From contig SEMN01000453.1 in assembly GCA_005408345.1 (NCBI GenBank), forward strand, positions 363,111 to 427,110: DNA of 64,000 nt. The letters run 5' to 3'. Positions 1 to 11,003 of the stretch are shown here, piece by piece. Numbering within the stretch: the stretch's first letter is position 1; every line of letters begins with the position of its first letter. Source of the DNA: Macquaria australasica (Eukaryota > Chordata > Actinopteri > Centrarchiformes > Percichthyidae). Position numbers and translations under genes: made by a program. The notes beneath the pieces were generated by a model that worked only from the letters and a program-made list of their open reading frames with translations, searched no databases and was not told the DNA's origin.

Positions 1-3000
1 TACACACACTGCCAGTAAACTTTCTAGTGTGATGCAGCAGTAAGGGCCCCGTACGCTAAACTCACATTTCAAGGAACAAGTATATTACATAACAAAGCCA
101 TGATAGCTGTCTTTGACTGTATTAACCACTGTTGTAGTCAAGACAACATTACTTGAGTACAAGTTAATTTAATAACAAGGTCTACAGTAGTGGAGACTGT
201 TCTCACACGAAGATGGCCAGAATTGGAATTTGCTTGGTCAAATGACTTATGTTTACCTTTCAGTCATTCATGGCAATGTTAATTATGGCTTTTGTGTCAC
301 AGAAGCAAAGGTGGAAGAGACATGATTGTTGTAATGCTGCAAAGGAGGTTAGGTTAGATGGTTGGTTCAGCAAAGTGTAAGACTGTCATGGGAGGCCTCT
401 GTCCATTTCCTATTGACAGTCAACTTTTAAGCATGACCATAATCTTTCCCTAATCTTATCCAAGTAGTTCTTCTTTTAACCATGACCACGAAGGTTCCCT
501 AAACCCAAACCACGATCTTTCCCTTGCTTCCCTTAAACCATGTCAATAACCATGACCTAACTTTAAAGCTGCATTGATTGATTTTTTTGGCTTTGTTTTG
601 GTCTCCCCAACTCCAGAGAGAATATCTGGCACTAACTTTGTCATCAATGTGGTCCTTTACAGGAAGCGTACAGTGGGTTTATCAGACCTTTTTCTGTGAA
701 AAGGTTGAGAACAGATTTTGCCAGCCGTGAAACCAAAACAATAATCTAAAAGATGCTAAAGATGCTGTAGAGCAAAGGGTGTAACAGTATGTGTATTCAT
801 TCCAAACTGTTTGGTACAGGACATTCGATTCAGTATGTGACTTCCTTGGTTTGGTATGGTCAAAATACAAACTTCATACACATTTAGGAAACCCTTATGA
901 AGCCTGTTGACTAATGCCAAAAATACATCATCATCAATAGAGGTAAAAAGTTCAGTTTAAATGGGCCACCAATGTCCCAATCACGGCTCCTACTGTTTGG
1001 TCAGTACTGTTAGGAACCTATTGTATGTAGGTTTTTTCATGTAGATTTAAAAAAAACCTTTTGTGTCTTAGGTGACATCAGTGGTGTGGTGTGGTGTGAG
1101 GCAGGAGCAGGTTTGTGTCAGCAAGAACCAAGCCTTAACACATGTCCCAGTCACGGTCCACTGACTTTCGCTGGCTGGCTTCTTCTGACCAGCCACACCT
1201 TTAATTGTTTCAGGTTCTTCTGTGGCAGCCAGTCTTGCTCAGGTCACACGGCTTTGGATTTGTCTGTTTGAGCTTATTCCAGGAGATTCACACCTTGAGC
1301 TTCAGGTCTTTCTCAGCTGCACCATGGCCCCAAGAATCAATTTTACTGATTGTCAAAGTCCAAAAGCTCCAGTTCAAAGAAGGAGAGCTGAGATAAATTG
1401 TCCTGGTGAAAGTGACAACTGCTAAGACCAATGATTTTAAGTTAGTCACAGTTCAACATGAAACTTGAAGTGTTTTGACTGATTTGTAAATGAACTCATA
1501 GGTCCTTCTGCCATTTCGTTTAACTTCATTATTTGAATCCCTGAAAACATCAGAGATGTAAGCAGAAATATAGGAAAAATTGTAGATTTTTCAAAGATCA
1601 TAACTGATAAAAAAACAACAACCCTATACTTGTGTTTTCACTGAGATGTACATACAGTATCTTTTAGATTATGCAACAGGTTTTGATTGAACCAGACATT
1701 ATCTTTATGAACTCTACACAAATTATGTTAAAAAACTTGCAGTTAAATGTTTTTTTAGGTATTATAGTAAAGCATTATATATGACAGCCAGAGTGACGTG
1801 TCAGTGTGAAAGGACAACAAGATCCAGGCCGAGACATCGTGCTTGGCAATCTTAATCCCAGAAACTATGAGGAAGATTCTGGCCAGGAAACCTAAAGCAC
1901 ACTCTCTTTAAGGACACAACGCAGACTTGGCATTCACCAGATTCTCCACCAGCTCTTTTAAAGCCACGGGTGTCAGGACATATTACTCTCTCTGCTAACT
2001 TAGTGTGGCAGTCTGCTTTTCTGAGGAGCGGACCTTGACAACCTTATCTAAAAGGTCTCCTAAGTGCCTGGCTTTAGAGAGTGACTTACAGGAAGTTTTA
2101 AAAATGCACATTAAAACAAGCTGGAGGGGGATCATAGAATGGAAGGGGGTTATTGTAAGTCTTACGACGACATTCCCATTCCCACCACCACGGGTTTGTA
2201 TAAGCCCCTTACTGATAATGCGCTGTACAGTCTGGCCCCCATTGCCTCCTTGACTGAAAAGTCACTCATACCAGTGGATTAGCAGGCTGCACGGGGGCCC
2301 TCCACCTCTAAATGGCAGAGGTTGTGTGTAATGTGCCCATGATGGACGTGCTGCAACATGTAGCAGCTAGTTCCAGTGCTCCGCCACCCTCCACCTCTCT
2401 GTCTCTTTCATGCCTCCTACCATCCCTCCCTCAATCCATTCTTCACCTCCTCCCTCCTCCCCTACCTAGTTGCTACATCTGTGTAGAGTAGTATGAACGA
2501 GGTAGGAGGCCAGTCCTCCCCCTGCAGCAACAAGAATGTTAAGATAATCTTCAGGTGGCTGGTACACACACCGGCTTATTCCCAGGGCTGATTGCTGACC
2601 TCCCTGGCTAATACATGAGAGGCTAGGAAAACACAGCTCCTGAGGAAACATAATGCCACCCTTCTAAAACTTGTAGGCTTTTTGGTGCACCCCACTGTGA
2701 AGGCACATACAAGCCCTGCTACTTACATGCATTCCAATTGCATACAAACACAGAACTTAGTTATCTCTTCTTGTTTTGGAGCCAGACTTGGTTTGAGTGG
2801 TCTTTCGAACAAAAGCGAAGAGGGGTATGGGTGTAATTATTCCTATGAAATGGAACGCCACTTGTGCATTGCATGCATACTGTATCATTAGAAGTCATGT
2901 AAAGACAGATGCTGAGAGTGTAGAGGGCTAGATTTTTTTCATCATGTATTGTTTCACAGAAGATCATTTTCACTTTCATGTTGCATTACTGCTCTGCTTT

Positions 3001-4420
3001 TTCTCCTTTTTCTTGAGCTGTTCACAAGGTGTTACATGTAGCATGTAGCTAAGTTCTGGCGGAATAGTCTCCATTTGGAGGGAAGGCATACAAGACTAGA
3101 TGGTCACTCCATCGAGCAAGTTCTAAACCAAGAAACAACTAAATTCAACATGAAAATGTAAGATTAAATTAACTGTCAACATTTTTATTTTAAACAGTTT
3201 TAAACTTAGTGAAGGTGTGGTGACTAAGCTACTATATCCTAATACTAGGTACATCTTTATGTAAAAATCTACCTGTGTTGTCAGTCTGAATCTCAAAAAG
3301 GTGTTGATTTACCAAGGTAACACTGGCACAAATTGACACTGCACAATTGAAACTTCACTAAGTAAAGGATTTAGTTGAGAGCAAAATACTAATTCCTATA
3401 AAAGTTCAACATGATTAAAGTAGTTCTTTAGCCTCTTTCCTCTTGGTAATCAATGACTTTCAATAGATTGTTGGTTGCTAAGTGTGACTCTGTGAATAAG
3501 AAGATAAGTTTTCCTTGCAGCTCTTAATAATAATGTTACAGTCAATACAGTCATTGCAATGAAAATCCATTGATGATGCTATTACCAGTATGTCCTACAG
3601 GTGTGATTAAGCCACAGCTGTCTGGGTTAAGAACATTCAGCTAATGACAAATGGGGAACACCTGTGTCTTGTGCCAGGCGTGTGTCAGTTCCTGTGTGTG
3701 TTTCATAGTATAACCTTAAAAGGGCTGTTTCCCTTGTAGCCTTGCCGTTATGAGACACAAGGTCCAGCCGACCTCCTGCACGGATGAGTTATGAAATGAC
3801 TGTCTGTGAGTTGTCAGCATGGGCTTAATTGTTTCAGACCCCTCCCTTTCCCCTCTCCTTACCTTTTGCTCAAGTAAGTAAGTAGTTTCCACATTGCAAC
3901 CTCATCTGCTCTCTCTCTGTGTGTGTGGGTGTGTGTGTGCAGCCAGACAAATGTCTGAGGCCTTGCCTCAGCCAGCTGCTCCCAGAGTTGAGGTGGAGCA
4001 CCTGCACACTGACTTACTCATTCACACACACACACAAGGATTTACACATATATACACACATTTTAGATTGTCTGGCCTTGGGATTACAACTGGCTGTCTT
4101 CTTCGAATCATCTGAGTCACACCATGCGTTTGAGACGTTCATCAAAATAATTAAATCCCTTTTACATTCTGTTGGAGACAACCCTAAGGATACCCTCTCG
4201 CTGTCAGCCTGCATTAATAACCTCACGTGTCACTTGTGAATTAAAATCTAGGAACGATAAAAAATCAACAAGACAGTGATAAGCAGGTCTTGAATATATA
4301 ATTATCCTATACATTGAAGGGACTTGGTCTCAGCTGCGTAAAAATCACTATTAACACAGCTTTGACAGGAAAATGTTCAAATGTCATATAATGTTCATGG
4401 TCAGTATTCAGAGATCTCAA
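1..4420. other. Intergenic, no gene seen
   Basis: AT-rich noncoding DNA. The open frames here are short, have no recognisable motif and lack convincing splice partners. A short CA/GT-rich patch lies at about 3,918-4,060. It probably belongs to the gene-poor side downstream of inhbb. Confidence 0.6.
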
Positions 4421-4424
4421 AGAC

Positions 4425-5058
4425 TTGCATCATGACTTGCGATTTGCTTTTGAAGACGTTGGGACGTAATTTGGCCATGCCCTCAGAGACCTAGTACTTG
4501 ACGTGACTTGGATGACCTTAAGCTCATATGACTTGATCTGGACTTGACTTGAAATGATTTGAGTTGGCATACTTGAGACTTGACTGGAACTTCTCTTGAA
4601 TAATAGCAGACATGAGTTGGATGACTTACAGCTCAAAAACAAGGACTTAACTTAAGACATGGTCTAACAGACTTAATACTTGACTTGATCAGGTCAGACA
4701 CACATGACTCATCTTGGTTTTGTCTCAGATGACTTGAGACTTGGTTACTTGTGACTCAGATGACTTGAGACTTTGCTCGTCTTGGATTACTGCAACTCAA
4801 ATGACTTAAGAATTGACTTGGATGGACTTCAGTTGGACTTGCACCAAGGACTTCAGAATTGAAACTTTGACAGACTTGAGACTTGAAGACTTGAAATTGT
4901 GTGAAATTATTTCAGACATGACTTGAATGACTTGTTAGTCACTTGAGACTTGACATCACTGGGATGACTTCAAGCCTGAATGACATGGGACTTTACTTGG
5001 ACTTGCCCTCCATTACTTGATTTGAGACTTGGTCAGACAACATGAGACTTGACTTGGA
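4425..5058 (+). repeat. Degenerate ACTTG/GACTTGA minisatellite-like repeat
   Basis: About 630 bases are built from diverged copies of short words such as GACTTGAGACTTG and GACTTGGATGACTTG. The period is irregular (roughly 5-20 bases). The reverse-complement form of the same family fills 47,130-47,660 in an slc10a2 intron, so this is an interspersed repeat family and not a local expansion. Confidence 0.75.
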
Positions 5059-6466
5059 ACTGCCTTAAATTCTTTAAAACAGCTCTGTATTATAGTGCTA
5101 ACTTGTGAATGAAAATGTTTGGAAGATGTGGCCCCCCCTGAGCACGCAAAAAAACAAAAACAAACTGTTGTTCTTGTACTTCTTCCATTTATCAGTCTCT
5201 TATTAGCTTCAAATATGGATGTATTGCACAATTTATTTTTCAGAATAACCAGGACTGTTTGAAACTGAAGATGTATTTGATGTGAATAGTTGCATTCAAT
5301 ATTTATGATGGATTATATATGCGTATTGAAATTGGTTTTAAAATATGGATTTTATTAGAATTCTGAAGGTAACAAATATGACAGCTCAATACAGAAGTGG
5401 TTAGTGATTACTAGTGTAATCTTTGAGGTTTTTGGTGAAACTGACAGGATCTATGGGCTTACAACAGCCTCATAACCAATATATAAAATTGGCAAAAATC
5501 GATAAAGTAAAACAACAAAGATTTACTCAGGTTTTACTCACATCAAACTTTGTCACTAACTTTTCTGATTTCATGGGGTCAAGGGTTAACACCTAGAATG
5601 TGAATAGTTCATTAAAGCATCATAACCAAAAAATAACACAGACAACTATTTAGTGACTTTATACAGCCTAATTTCCCATTAGAGAGAATGGCACATACCC
5701 AAAGTTTGATCCTCACATGTCGATTGGATGGCCATAATAACTAATTTTGCTTTGAAGAACCAGGGAAATTGATATGTTAATTGACAGCAAGATAGACCAT
5801 ATGCAAGGCCTCACTTAAACAGTGGACTGGACACTGGTGTTCCACTGGGACTCATAGGAAACCCTCACTACAAAGATGGCACATTCCAAGCAGGTCCACT
5901 ATGTGATTTGCAGGGGAGAGGGTGTTAACTTACTGCTGCTGCTTAATATGTTGATGATACCCCTTGGGTGGATTTTCTGTTAAATCCCCATGGCTTTACT
6001 ACTGCTTGGTTAGACTTAAACACAACCCTTCCCTGTTATTGCAAGGGATTCTCAATAAAGCCAACCCAGATAGAGCTACAGTTACCACTGATCCCGCTGG
6101 TGTTGGGAAAGCATGCAAAGCATCTGGGTCTGTCCCGTCGAGAGCCCTATTACTCATGGTGGATAATCCTGCTGGTCCTATACGGAACATTCAGATAAAA
6201 CACACCCAGAAGACAGAAGGGAGGAAATGAGAGGAAAAGAGGGAACATGACAGGAAAGGACACTGGAGGACATAAGGAGGGAGGCAGAAAGGGAAGGCCA
6301 GAAAGGGCAAAAGGTGAGGGAAAAGGAGAGCAGATAAAAGACGGAAGGGATAAAGAAAAAGTAAAAAGGAAAGGAGGTGAGGTGAGGTCTGATAAGATGG
6401 ATTACTTAGCCTTCTCTGAATGTTGGTTCTGTGATTTCAGAGTCAAGAAGAAAGTTTACTTGGAGT
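5059..6466. other. Intergenic, no gene seen
   Basis: Nothing recognisable as coding. A purine-rich stretch of AGGA/GGGA words at about 6,220-6,400 creates long open frames by composition alone. Confidence 0.5.
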
Positions 6467-7107
6467 TAGGTTTGGGCGATATGATGGCATCGTGCAACGG
6501 TAAAAATGTGTCCATCGGTAGAGATTTGGTAATATCGTTTCCAATATCCCTTAGTGTCTCTGATATATTCGGGGCAGGCTATGTAGCTGGATTCTCGTGT
6601 GATCTCTCGGTTCTTGTGTGATCTCCCGAATCCAGCTGCCTTGCAAGGTAACGCGATTTGGGCAGAAGTGCTTACCACGTGACATAAGAGCAACAGTTGA
6701 ACACAGAAGATGGTAAATGGACTTCACTTATGTAGCGCTTTTCAATCCTAATGGTTCCCAAAGCGCTTTTACAGATTGGTCTCATTCACCATTCACACAC
6801 ACATTCACACACCAAGGATTTGTGTGTCTGAGGATGGCAATGCAAGGTGCTGGCAACTTAGGGGGGCATCGATTGGGGATCAAACCGCCTACCTCCTGAG
6901 TGGGTCGTCCATTAATCGCCCAGAAGAGAGTGGCAAGAAAACACGGAGGAGGAGAATGAAATTATAACAGAGCATGAAGTACTGTATGGTTGTTTTAAAC
7001 CATTTCTTAATTGAATTTACAGAACAATTACTCTATCGTGATATATACCGTTACCGTGAAATTACATATACTGTGATAGAAGATTTTGGCTAGATTGCCC
7101 GCCCCTA
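6467..7107. mobile_element. hAT-like foldback element carrying a nested repeat
   Basis: The left end reads TAGGTTTGGGCGATATGA and the right end, reverse-complemented, begins TAGGGGCGGGCAATCTAG, giving imperfect terminal inverted repeats. The flanking 8-mers CTTGGAGT (6,459-6,466) and CTTTGAGT (7,108-7,115) match at 7 of 8 positions, as expected for an 8-bp hAT target duplication. No transposase is present, so the element is nonautonomous. A different fish repeat (about 6,718-6,915) has inserted inside it. Confidence 0.65.
6718..6915 (+). repeat. Interspersed repeat nested in the foldback element
   Basis: It starts with TATGTAGCGCTTTTCAATCC, continues through a CACATTCACACACC stretch and a GGCAATGCAAGGTGCTGGCA block, and ends near GGGGATCAAACCGCC. 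This layout resembles a widespread teleost repeat that looks like a LINE or SINE 3' tail. The family assignment is from memory. Confidence 0.6.
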
Positions 7108-8815
7108 CTTTGAGTTATTTTAACTTTGTGATGAATAAATCATGAAGAGGTGAGGAGGAGATACGTGTTGTTAAAAAGAAAGATTAGATACAGGCATGCA
7201 ATATTAGCCAAAAGCAATAGCAGGGTACTCAACCTGTTCTCCCCATACAAAAACACAGGGACAGATATGACATGATTACACTGCTTGTCTTAACCTTTCC
7301 AATTTTACATAAGGTCTTCGAGATAAGGACCAAATGAGCATATTCTTATTAAAATAGAATGTTGACTCTGTACATGTGATCCACTTTACCCCATGTGCCA
7401 CCTGACTCTAGAGGCCCAATCTAATCAGGTCACTACAGCCAGCTTGCTGCTCCAGGACCAGGCCACTCCATCCTTACCTCAGCTGATATGCATGTGGTCA
7501 AGAGAAGGAAGTGGCTGAGATAACTGAGGCGTTTCTCAGTCAGACAGGCATGAGGTAAGGCATCAGGAATCTCTCACAGGGCATTACCTCAGTCTGCAGG
7601 CCTACAAGCGGCTGTTGTGGTGACTGTAAAAAAATAAAAAATAAAAAAACACACCCTGGAGGTGGTACCTATTTTAGGCACCAGGCCCTGGTTCATCGTC
7701 ATTACGTCTGCTGTGGTAGGAGAAAACACCATGAGTCATAATTTCTCATTATGAGTTTGGTTAGGTTTGCGTGTAATTAAAGGCCATGCCTGCTCTTGTT
7801 CAAGCACAGAGTCTGTCAATTTGTAAAGTGACTTCACACATAGTTTTCCTAAAAGCTGAGAAAAGTTGCAGATTTGTTTGGGGAGATGTAGTAGGCAGAG
7901 TTAGTTTCTTTTTGAGTCCTTGTCTCGTCTTGTTATATCCTCAAAAGCAATAAGCTGTTTTTTCTTTAGCAGTAACCTGTGGAGCTTCCTGGCACGGCCA
8001 CAAGGAATGTTCAGAATGCACCTGAAAAAGTCAACAATAAAAGTATTTAGAAGACATTAAATTGCACACAATGACTGCCTAGTACAACAGATGCCTTTGT
8101 TGTGTGTACTCTCAGCTCACCACAGAGGTACAGCATGGGTAGGATCCTATTCCACCGCTGTAATCTGAGATAAAAAAAAAAAAGAAATGTAGGGGAAAAA
8201 AGACTTTAGAGGGTGGGTAACTTTAGATGGTATCTCCTCTTCTGCATCATCTGAGCCATCAGAGACAATCAAAGACTGTGTGTGGCACACTCACTCACCC
8301 TGACCCTGAGCCAAGGCGCCGCAAAATTAATTTTGATCTAAGCGATATCCACAAGCCCAAGCCATGTGTCCACGCCCACAGAGGACCTCCACACCCCAAG
8401 CCATCCAAGTCCCTTTGCCTCTGATGTTTTTGACTCTGTGCCCTCTGCAGTGGCTCACTCACATGGCGGCCAAATCTACAGGAATACCAATACATCAAAC
8501 TGTCTCTCTAATGCGCTACGCCTGTGAAGCTATGTGAACTTGTCCCATCTGATAGCGAGCAAAAGCAAACATTTCTCTGTCACTGTTCATCACCCGGAGA
8601 TACGAGGTATTTGTTTTTTTTCGTTTATGTTTCTTCCTCACCTCTTGTTTTTATCTCCCTTGGCAGCTGGCGCCAGGCGTGTGTTTGGAAGAGTGCAGCA
8701 TTGTTTTCCTTCACACTGTCAGGGAGGCAGTTTAAACCTGAAGTCTTTCAGTGTTATGTATGTAGGTGGCGTACACACACCCACACCCACACAAACGTAT
8801 TTGTTTTGCATACTT
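7108..8815. other. Intergenic, no gene seen
   Basis: No coding signal recognised. Unique-looking sequence with short A-runs at 7,627-7,650 and 8,169-8,185. Confidence 0.45.
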
Positions 8816-9408
8816 TTGAGGACTCACGTTCAAACCTAATCTGAGAATAAAGCTTATAAGAAATATTATGAGAAAAAATTGCAATAAAAAAGATAATTAT
8901 AAAATAAGAACATAATGTTTTGAGAATAAAGTCGTACTTTGAGATTAAAGTTACAATTTTACAGAAGATTGAAATAAAAAAGTGGTAATATTTCAAGAGC
9001 AATCTTTTTCTCGTAATACTATGTCTTCAGTGTCATATTATCATGACTTTTTATAAGTAGTTTTCTTGAAGTTACGACTTTCCTATCATAACATTATGAC
9101 ATCAAAATATTACAACTTAATTCTTAAAACTTTTAACTTCTTTTCCTAAAATATTGTGACTTTTTCCCTCCAAATTCTGACTTTATTCTCATTGCATTAC
9201 AACTAATATTATGACTTCATGCTCAAAATGTATTCTTTATTCAAAATTATGACTTATTTATGATATTATGACTTTCTTCTCGATTACAACTTAATTCTTA
9301 AAACTTTTAACTTATTTTCTCATAATATTAAGACTTTTCTCAAAATTACAACTTTACCTTCATAACATGACTACTCTTTTTCTCAAAACTTTATTCTCAG
9401 TGGCCCTA
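8816..9408. mobile_element. Foldback repeat of GAGAATAAAG / CTTTATTCTC units
   Basis: The left half repeats words like GAGAATAAAG on the plus strand. The right half repeats their complement (CTTTATTCTC, TTATGACTTT) and ends in ACTTTATTCTCAGTGGCCC. The whole 590-base block is therefore a degenerate palindrome, AT-rich and without a coding frame. It resembles a common teleost foldback family. The exact ends are uncertain by about 20 bases. Confidence 0.6.
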
Positions 9409-10027
9409 ATATTTTGATCAAAGCAAACTGGGGTCACTTCCACTGGTGCATATTCCAAAACGTGTGCCACACACAGTGTGTGTATATATCTTTAAGATGC
9501 TGGCTAGACATAAGTAAGACTCACAAACACTCATGCATTGCCAGATTAAAACACAAGAGCATCAGTTGTTTTTCTATTATTGAAACATCTGTCAACAGCT
9601 CCTTTGTTGTATTTATTCCAGACCAAAAGGACTTTCCCATGAGGTCATACAAAGACACGCACAGTCTCTCACGCAGCAGGGGATGTTAGTTATTTCTGCA
9701 ACCACAACCCTCTGACAATACAAGGTGAAATTCGTCAGAAATGACCCAGAAAGAGAACAAAAAGAGTCAACTGGGGGACGCTTCAGCTACATGAACTAGT
9801 GTAATTTGTCCCATCGTGTTTTCATTCACCAAAAAACAATCATCCTCACATCAGTGTCTCTGAATTTTTCTCCTTTATATTGGCCACTATCACCACATCC
9901 ACCGCTCTAACCACCAAACATCTAAACGGCTCCTATTCTTCTTCAGATATGCTGTCTCTCTGAACAAAGCCTCTTCTCTTCTTTTGATGCCACTGTTTTT
10001 CTGAATCTTCTTCACTTTGACTCAGGA

Positions 10028-10064
10028 CACCACCACCACCACCACCACCACTACCACCACCACC
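10028..10064. repeat. (CCA)n microsatellite
   Basis: A run of CCA triplets with one CTA interruption. It makes a poly-Gly reading frame on the minus strand that is not a gene. Confidence 0.85.
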
Positions 10065-10300
10065 CCCGCTCCCTCCCCTCCTGCTCCCTGCATATTTTGG
10101 TGTTGTGTTTTTGGTATGCTCATGAAAAGGCCCGCAAAGATGGGACAATAGGGCACCTGCCAGAATAATGAGCCCTCAGAGAGAAATGCAGCTGGGGCAG
10201 AGAGTCATACAGGAACGCTGATGATGGCCCCGCTTTAAAGTGGTCAGAGATGATCCTCAGCCACACCTTATATCCCCCTTGGCTGGAATTTCCCCTCTGA

Positions 10301-10314
10301 CACACACACACACA

Positions 10315-10402
<88 letters not shown>
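10301..10402. repeat. (CA)n microsatellite
   Basis: About 50 CA dinucleotides with one CT interruption near 10,315. It is likely length-polymorphic. Confidence 0.95.
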
Positions 10403-10404
<2 letters not shown>

Positions 10405-10859
10405 GCAGTCATGCTCACTTACAAGCACACACACATACACAAGGTGCACACACTGGCCCTGCACAAGGAAACAACGTTGGAGAGAAATATTCAGAGCCTT
10501 TATTTTTTCCTTGTGTCGTGTTTGCCACAAAGGAGCATTAGTGCTTGTTTGTCCTTTCGAGTGTGTGAGTAGGTTCACTGACACATGCTGCCACATCCCT
10601 GCCAGCCTATCAGTTAGCTGACTATCACATACACTATGCTCCCCGGAAACAAAAGCCAGACTGTTTACATACTGGTTCTACATTTAACTCCCAAGAGCAC
10701 ATGCTGGGACATTAGTCACCAGGATTCCTTTCCCTTTTAAAGGTTGTCAAAAAAATTCCCTCATCAGTCCAAAATACCATCAGTGAGCTTAATTTAGCTG
10801 GTCAACAGGTCCAGGGGGGGAACAACAGCAAGATGTCCAAAGGCATGAATAATGTGCAG

Positions 10860-11003
10860 AAGTGCTGGCGGTGGTCTGCACTTTTACTTAAGTAAACTTT
10901 ACGTAAGTTTTGAATGCAGGACTTTTACTTGTAATCGAGTATTTTGACAATAATTAAATATTTTTACTTAAGTGCCGTATCTGAGTAGTTCTTCCACCAC
11001 TGC
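10860..11003. mobile_element. Short foldback element with ACTTTTACTTAAGTA ends
   Basis: The segment contains GCACTTTTACTTAAGTAAAC near its left end and TTTTTACTTAAGTGCC followed by GAGTAGTTCTTCCACCACTG at its right end. This matches a small element family often seen in teleost intergenic DNA. The name is from memory and the boundaries are approximate. Confidence 0.55.

Noticed and set aside
6247..6621. 124-aa plus-strand frame rich in Lys, Gly and Arg
   Set aside because: Purine-rich simple sequence at the start, then crosses the left end of a transposon.
10120..10596. 158-aa minus-strand frame with a long Cys-Val run
   Set aside because: It is translation of the CA microsatellite; both ends are unremarkable.
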